This document shows, piece by piece, positions 36,308 to 40,574 of a DNA stretch of 40,574 nucleotides. The stretch spans positions 35,102-75,675 of the forward strand of contig PBQI01000001.1 of the NCBI GenBank assembly GCA_002725625.1. The letters are read 5' to 3'. Every line of letters starts with the position of its first letter. Positions within the stretch are counted from its first letter, which is position 1. Source of the DNA: Rhodospirillaceae bacterium. Lineage in GTDB: Bacteria; Pseudomonadota; Alphaproteobacteria; Rhodospirillales; UBA2165. The position numbers and the translations under genes were made by a program. A model generated the notes under the pieces. The model saw nothing but the letters and a program-made list of their open reading frames with translations, searched no databases and was not told the DNA's origin.

Positions 36308-37111
36308 ATGTCAAGAGATTATGTCCACAGAAACTTTGGTGGCAAATGTAAACCCGGAGATATAGCCCCATACGTAATAGTAACAGGTAGTAAGACTAGG
36401 GTCCGAAACCTAACGTCAAGATGGGACAAGTATGATGAGATAGCTGACGACTACGAATTCCTAGTTTGTACAGGTACACTTCATGGAAAACCAATTTCAG
36501 CCTGCTCTACAGGTATTGGCGGTATGTCTGTATCAATTGCCATTGAAGAACTCGCACGACTTGGAGCTAAAACGCTACTTAGAATTGGGGTAACGAGTCC
36601 TTTAGCAGATGAACTTGATTATGGTGATTTAGTTCTAGCCAAAGGTGCCGTACGATGGGACGGCACAAGCCACGATTATGCTATGCCCGAATATCCTGCC
36701 ATTGCACATTTTGAAGTACTTATGGCCTCAATGGTAGCCGCTAAGACACTGAACTACCCATACAAAGCAGGAATAATAGCAGACATGGCTTCGCTTGGAC
36801 CAACAACACATGATGGCTACAGAGGATATCTTGCTACAAACACAGAAATAATGGCTGCATCTCTACATAATGCCGGCGTACTCAATGGAACGGGCGAAGC
36901 AGCCACCATGCTTGTACAGTCCTCAATATACGGGCTTAGATCAGGAGTAATTAACGTCAATCTTCTCAATCAAGCGACTAAAGCCTGGGACCCAAAAGAA
37001 GATGATCGAGTAGTCACCTGTGGATTAGAAACTATTTCCGTATTGCAGCGCTGGGATGAGTTAAAGTTGGAATCAGGCAATCAGTATATGGTTCCGCAAA
37101 TTACAACATAA
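36308..37111 (+). CDS. uridine-phosphorylase-like protein, copy 2
   Basis: A 267-residue NP-I family paralogue of the gene before it. It keeps H7, G27, R31, R92 and E197 but shares the two phosphate-site changes: Y49 in place of Udp Arg48, and V95 in place of Thr94. Its base-binding loop is rebuilt: FYxGQ is replaced by LGPTT (163-167) with a three-residue deletion, so it should not recognise uracil in the usual way. The 2-base gap points to coupled translation with copy 1, perhaps as subunits of one hexamer, which is inference. It ends the plus-strand cluster. Confidence 0.8.
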   Translation: MSRDYVHRNFGGKCKPGDIAPYVIVTGSKTRVRNLTSRWDKYDEIADDYEFLVCTGTLHGKPISACSTGIGGMSVSIAIEELARLGAKTLLRIGVTSPLADELDYGDLVLAKGAVRWDGTSHDYAMPEYPAIAHFEVLMASMVAAKTLNYPYKAGIIADMASLGPTTHDGYRGYLATNTEIMAASLHNAGVLNGTGEAATMLVQSSIYGLRSGVINVNLLNQATKAWDPKEDDRVVTCGLETISVLQRWDELKLESGNQYMVPQITT

Positions 37112-37168
37112 CTAACTAAAGTAAAGCCAGTGCCTTACCTTGCATTAAAACCACACTAGGCTCCACAG

Positions 37169-37474
37169 CTATTCAACCTCAATCGTTATTTCGTCACCAA
37201 CTATTTCTACAGGGTAAGATGGAATGCCTCTTATCGCAGGAAAAGATAGTACACTCCCATCACGTAAGTCAAATTTCGCTCCATGCCGCGGACACTCTAT
37301 CTCATAGCCCTCGCATTCTCCTTCAGCTACAGGCCCATCGTCATGCGAGCAAATATCGCCTATGCAATAAAACTCACCACCCACATTGAACAAAGCTAGC
37401 CTTTTTTCACCCACAGCAAACATCATTTTCTCACCTTCAGTTACTTCATCCTTCTTAGCAATCGTAATTCGCAT
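37169..37474 (-). CDS. Rieske-type [2Fe-2S] ferredoxin
   Basis: A 101-residue soluble protein with the Rieske cluster ligands in CSH (C42, H44) and CPRH (C61, H64), and the fold of biphenyl-dioxygenase-type (BphF/NirD-like) ferredoxins. It ends just after the second box's beta strands, the normal length. As the last gene of the suf operon, 38 bases after sufU, it may use the clusters made by the upstream enzymes or feed electrons to SufBCD; similar gene order occurs in other bacteria. It has no signal peptide. Confidence 0.92.
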   Translation of the reverse strand: MRITIAKKDEVTEGEKMMFAVGEKRLALFNVGGEFYCIGDICSHDDGPVAEGECEGYEIECPRHGAKFDLRDGSVLSFPAIRGIPSYPVEIVGDEITIEVE

Positions 37475-37512
37475 ATACTATTAACCTATTCATTAACTCA
37501 ATACTAAACTTC

Positions 37513-37899
37513 CTAGTCTTCAATCCATTCCTGAACGCCATAAGCACCAACCTTTAATACCTTCAAGCTAAGCATTGCGCATTTTAATCGTACTGGACCA
37601 AGTTCTATTCCAAGCATATCCAGAATATCATCTCTAGAATATTCTTTTATCTCTTCAAGACTTTTGCCTTGAATATCTTCCATCAACATAGATGCCGATG
37701 CCTGAGATATAGCACACCCTTGCCCCGAAAAGGCACATTCCACCACTCGGTTGTTTTCATCAACCCGTAAATCAATGCGAATCATGTCGCCACACAACGG
37801 ATTATCATCTTGATAAGAAATATCGGCGGGGGCTAATTCACCTTTAAACCGAGGGTTTTTGTAATGGTCCAATATAACTTCGCGATACATATCTTCCAT
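37513..37899 (-). CDS. sufU: SufU sulfur-relay/zinc protein
   Basis: A 128-residue IscU-like protein of the SUF system of Gram-positive and related bacteria. SufU takes persulfide sulfur from SufS. The ligands that bind zinc and exchange with SufS are C36 and D38 in NPLCGD, C62 in GQGCAISQAS and C107 in RLKCAMLSLKV. The insert between the second and third cysteines (about 80-103) marks SufU rather than IscU. It lies 14 bases after sufS. Confidence 0.95.
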   Translation of the reverse strand: MEDMYREVILDHYKNPRFKGELAPADISYQDDNPLCGDMIRIDLRVDENNRVVECAFSGQGCAISQASASMLMEDIQGKSLEEIKEYSRDDILDMLGIELGPVRLKCAMLSLKVLKVGAYGVQEWIED

Positions 37900-37913
37900 A
37901 AGATTGTCCTTGC

Positions 37914-39146
37914 CTACCCAAACACTTGCTTGACTTTATGTAGACCTTCAATAAGTTTGTCCACATCGCTGTATGTATTATACAAATAGAAAGATGCTCT
38001 TGCAGTAGCCACTAATTTATAACGTTCGTGGAGTGGCATCGCACAATGATGGCCAGCACGTACAGCTACACCATCCCCATCCAATATCTGCGATATATCA
38101 TGCGGATGTACACCATCTAGGCTAAAAGCCGTCACGCCACCACGCATTTCGGCTTCTGGACCATAGACAGTGAGTCCGGGCACTTCATTTAGTCTATCCA
38201 TCGCATAAGAAACTATATCCTGCTCATGCTCCCATATGCTTTGCATACCAAGCCCATTCAGGTAGTTTACTGCCGCTCCCATACCAATAGCCTCTCCTAT
38301 AGCAGGTGTACCCGCCTCGAACTTGTATGGCAAGTCATTGGTATCAAAATCTCTTAAGTGGACTCTTTTAATCATATCGCCACCACCAAGAAATGGTGGC
38401 ATTGCATCTAATAATTCATATCTACCCCACAATATACCCACTCCTGTTGGCCCACACATTTTATGAGCCGAAAAGGCAAAAAAGTCCACGTCCAGATCTT
38501 GGACATCAACCGGCATGTGTGGTGCTGATTGTGCTCCATCAACAATTATTAGCGCTCCATGATCGTGGGCATTAATAGCCATATTCTTGATTGGATTGAG
38601 TGTTCCCAAAACATTCGACATATGTGTAACGCATACAGCTTTCGGATTTTTATCTAGAAGTTGCTCGTATACATGCAAATCGAGCAATCCATTATCATCT
38701 ACCGGTATAATATCTATCTCCAATCCAATACTTGCAGCAAGCATTTGCCAAGGCACCAGATTGGAATGATGTTCCATTTCGGTCAAGATAATCCGATCTC
38801 CGCTGTTTAAATTTGTGCGGCCCCAGCTATTTGCAACTAGATTGATAGCTTCTGTCGTATTTCTGGTATATATTATTTCTTTTTCGTTTGACGCATTAAT
38901 AAATTTACCAATAGTTATGCGCGCATTTTCATAACCCGCAGTAGCCTCCTCGGCCAAGGTGTGTATTCCTCGATGCACATTAGCATTGTTGTTGCTGTAG
39001 TAGTCATTCAAGCAATCGAGAACTTGCTTTGGCTTTTGGGAGGTTGCTGTAGTATCCAAATAAACTAATGGCACATCTTCTTTCACCATCCGTTTTAACG
39101 CAGGAAAATCTTGTCTTATCACGTTGGCGTCAAATCCACCTTTCAT
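37914..39146 (-). CDS. sufS: cysteine desulfurase SufS
   Basis: A 410-residue class V PLP enzyme that releases sulfur from cysteine for Fe-S assembly. The PLP lysine is K229 in FSAHKMCGPTG, the PLP-contacting H126-H127 is in EMEHHSNLVPW, and the persulfide cysteine is C368 in RAGHHCAMPL. That short loop is the SufS (group II) form. sufU follows directly as its partner. The start at 39146 lies 6 bases after TATACA (minus strand, 39158-39153), so sufS may be made from its own leaderless mRNA as well as from a longer suf transcript. Confidence 0.96.
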   Translation of the reverse strand: MKGGFDANVIRQDFPALKRMVKEDVPLVYLDTTATSQKPKQVLDCLNDYYSNNNANVHRGIHTLAEEATAGYENARITIGKFINASNEKEIIYTRNTTEAINLVANSWGRTNLNSGDRIILTEMEHHSNLVPWQMLAASIGLEIDIIPVDDNGLLDLHVYEQLLDKNPKAVCVTHMSNVLGTLNPIKNMAINAHDHGALIIVDGAQSAPHMPVDVQDLDVDFFAFSAHKMCGPTGVGILWGRYELLDAMPPFLGGGDMIKRVHLRDFDTNDLPYKFEAGTPAIGEAIGMGAAVNYLNGLGMQSIWEHEQDIVSYAMDRLNEVPGLTVYGPEAEMRGGVTAFSLDGVHPHDISQILDGDGVAVRAGHHCAMPLHERYKLVATARASFYLYNTYSDVDKLIEGLHKVKQVFG

Positions 39147-39152
39147 TATGAG

Positions 39153-39158
39153 TGTATA
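39153..39158 (-). promoter_or_regulatory. TATACA box 6 bases before sufS
   Basis: In the 67-base gap between sufD and sufS, GGTATACA on the minus strand is followed by 6 bases and the sufS ATG. The position copies that at murA and msrA. It suggests an internal promoter in the suf operon. Confidence 0.35.
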
Positions 39159-39213
39159 CCTCTACACAATAGCCGCGAATCTCGGACAAAAACTGAAGTT
39201 ATCGTTATTTTTT

Positions 39214-40569
39214 TCATGCCATCTTGTCCACAACGGATTCCTTCAATCTCCCGCGAACCCCGTCAAATGGGATGCGCTCCATAATTGGGTCGAAAAATCC
39301 ATCAACCACAACCTTGCGAGCTTCTTCGTATTCAATACCACGCGACATCAAATAAAATAAATGTTCTTCTTCTAGTCTGCTTATCGTAGCGGCATGTGTA
39401 CAACGCACATCATCTGCCTGTATCTCTAGACCAGGTATCGAGTCAGCGCGCGCGCCCTTAGCCAATAGCAAGTTCCTATTCGCCTGAAACCCATCTGTTT
39501 TCTGTGCGCCAGGTTCGACATTAATCATGCCTTGCCAAACAGATCGACTCTCATCGCGCAACGCACCCTTAAATAACAAATCGCTTGTTTGACCTTCTGC
39601 TCTGTGATTTTGTTGTGTGTCATGATCCATGTGCTGTTTACCAGCGGCAAAGTAAAATCCCGACATACGCCCCCAAGCTCCTTCTCCAACCAAATCCAAG
39701 TCCAAGAATGATTTAGTTATCTTGCTTCCAATTGCACTAAACACCCAGTCTAATCGGCCATCACGCCCTACTTGCGATTTCTCATGTGAAAAATGATAAC
39801 AGTTCTCGCTCAATGATTGTAGCTCAACAAACTTTAACTCCGCGTTATCACCAACAAACACCTCAACCGTGCCAGCATGTAATTGTTCAGAGTTTCCGCT
39901 ATCAGACGCTAGCTCATGCACATAAGTCAACGATCCTCCATTTTCAACTACGATCACTACTCTTGAAAAATGTGCGTGTCCGTTTAACCATAAAACTGAG
40001 TGCAAGGGCGCCTTAACATGCACGCCAGCCGGGACATAAACAAACACACCCTGATCTACTAATGCACCCGCCATTGCAGCATGTTTGCCATCTGAAACAT
40101 TAACTATTTTTGATATGTACTTAGCAAATAATTCACCGTGATTATTAGTAGCGGAAAAAAAGTCGGCAAATACCACGCCTTTGTCCGAAGCATCGTTATC
40201 CAAGCTTTCCTGAATTACTTGCGCACCAGATATTACAATCTGACCTCCGTGTTGATCTCCCACCAACGGTTTTAGTAGGTGATCCGGTACATTGCCCATA
40301 CCGTTATCATTCTTAGCTTCTACTGTTCCAAGAGCAAACTTTTCCCAATCCACTGATCTGATATCTGTCCGTCTCCATGCCTCATCACTTACTGTCGGCA
40401 TTGGAGTTCTGTAATATACGTTCAGTGCATCTATCCGTTCTTTAGCGTACCATTCAGCTTCACCCATAGTATCAGAGATTTTAGCAATATCCGTCTTCGA
40501 CAAGCGAGACTCTCTTTCTGAGGAACTAGTAATCTTTATAGCTTCAGCGTTAGAGACTTTGTTGACCAT
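39214..40569 (-). CDS. sufD: Fe-S assembly scaffold protein SufD
   Basis: A 451-residue SufBD-family protein. The N-terminal helical part (1-90, EAWRRTDIRSVDW) leads into the right-handed beta-helix core and the C-terminal helical part with VRCTHAATISRLEEEHLFYLMSRGIEYEEA. SufD joins SufB and the SufC ATPase to build clusters. The lack of the N-terminal cysteine-rich SufB features and the C-terminal pattern favour SufD. The ATG at 40569 comes one base after a TGA on the same strand, as expected if sufB ends there, but that gene is outside the window. sufS and sufU lie downstream. Confidence 0.9.
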   Translation of the reverse strand: MVNKVSNAEAIKITSSSERESRLSKTDIAKISDTMGEAEWYAKERIDALNVYYRTPMPTVSDEAWRRTDIRSVDWEKFALGTVEAKNDNGMGNVPDHLLKPLVGDQHGGQIVISGAQVIQESLDNDASDKGVVFADFFSATNNHGELFAKYISKIVNVSDGKHAAMAGALVDQGVFVYVPAGVHVKAPLHSVLWLNGHAHFSRVVIVVENGGSLTYVHELASDSGNSEQLHAGTVEVFVGDNAELKFVELQSLSENCYHFSHEKSQVGRDGRLDWVFSAIGSKITKSFLDLDLVGEGAWGRMSGFYFAAGKQHMDHDTQQNHRAEGQTSDLLFKGALRDESRSVWQGMINVEPGAQKTDGFQANRNLLLAKGARADSIPGLEIQADDVRCTHAATISRLEEEHLFYLMSRGIEYEEARKVVVDGFFDPIMERIPFDGVRGRLKESVVDKMA

Positions 40570-40574
40570 ATCAC

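Overview
The window is a gene-dense, AT-rich stretch of bacterial chromosome with about 38 protein genes in tightly packed, often overlapping operons. It holds no rRNA, tRNA, CRISPR array or insertion sequence that I can recognise. The best guess for the source is an uncultured Chloroflexota, perhaps a marine Dehalococcoidia/SAR202-like lineage. This is inferred from four things: mevalonate kinase beside isopentenyl phosphate kinase, an actinobacterial-type UbiA phosphoribosyltransferase, SufU-type Fe-S assembly, and a bacterial housekeeping set (gyrB, lepA, murA, tlyA). No marker in the window fixes the phylum.

Layout. (1) 140-4097, plus strand: ccdA, a TlpA-like thioredoxin, a DUF2085 membrane protein, pgeF/yfiH, yggS and yggT. 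(2) 4238-6602: divergent Zn-ribbon coiled-coil gene and a membrane-fused spermidine-synthase-like gene, separated by a palindrome that carries two back-to-back TATAAT boxes. (3) 6619-12596, minus strand: tlyA, lepA, a flavin oxidoreductase and a GT39-type glycosyltransferase, each overlapping the next. (4) 12640-16631, plus strand: UbiA phosphoribosyltransferase, mevalonate kinase, isopentenyl phosphate kinase, an SH3b membrane protein and a small unknown protein. (5) 16628-19604, minus strand: gyrB behind a membrane protein; then murA with a strong promoter, degV, msrA and phzF. (6) 23790-27689, plus strand: a MacB/FtsX-type ABC pair, a DUF1295 membrane protein, an SRPBCC protein and a secreted protein. 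(7) 27706-31868, minus strand: fructokinase (mak), a DrrAB-like ABC exporter and selO. (8) 32128-37111, plus strand: a SIS phosphosugar protein, two PfkB kinases and two tandem uridine-phosphorylase-like proteins. (9) 37169-40569, minus strand: sufD, sufS, sufU and a Rieske ferredoxin; sufB/sufC probably lie beyond the right edge.

How they fit together. Block 4 makes isoprenoid precursors by the alternative (phosphomevalonate decarboxylase/IPK) mevalonate route and feeds a polyprenyl-phosphate sugar enzyme. Block 3, divergent from it, ends in a flavoenzyme and a polyprenyl-sugar-dependent glycosyltransferase, so the two may form one glycan module. Block 8 is the most unusual region: a catabolic-looking set whose two phosphorylase homologues have both lost the same two phosphate-contacting residues. 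Reading promoters across the window, many lead genes have a TATAAT/TATACA/TAAAAT hexamer 5-8 bases before the start codon and no Shine-Dalgarno. That pattern predicts leaderless mRNAs, alongside a minority of genes with clear ribosome-binding sites. The MurA has Asp in place of the fosfomycin-target Cys.
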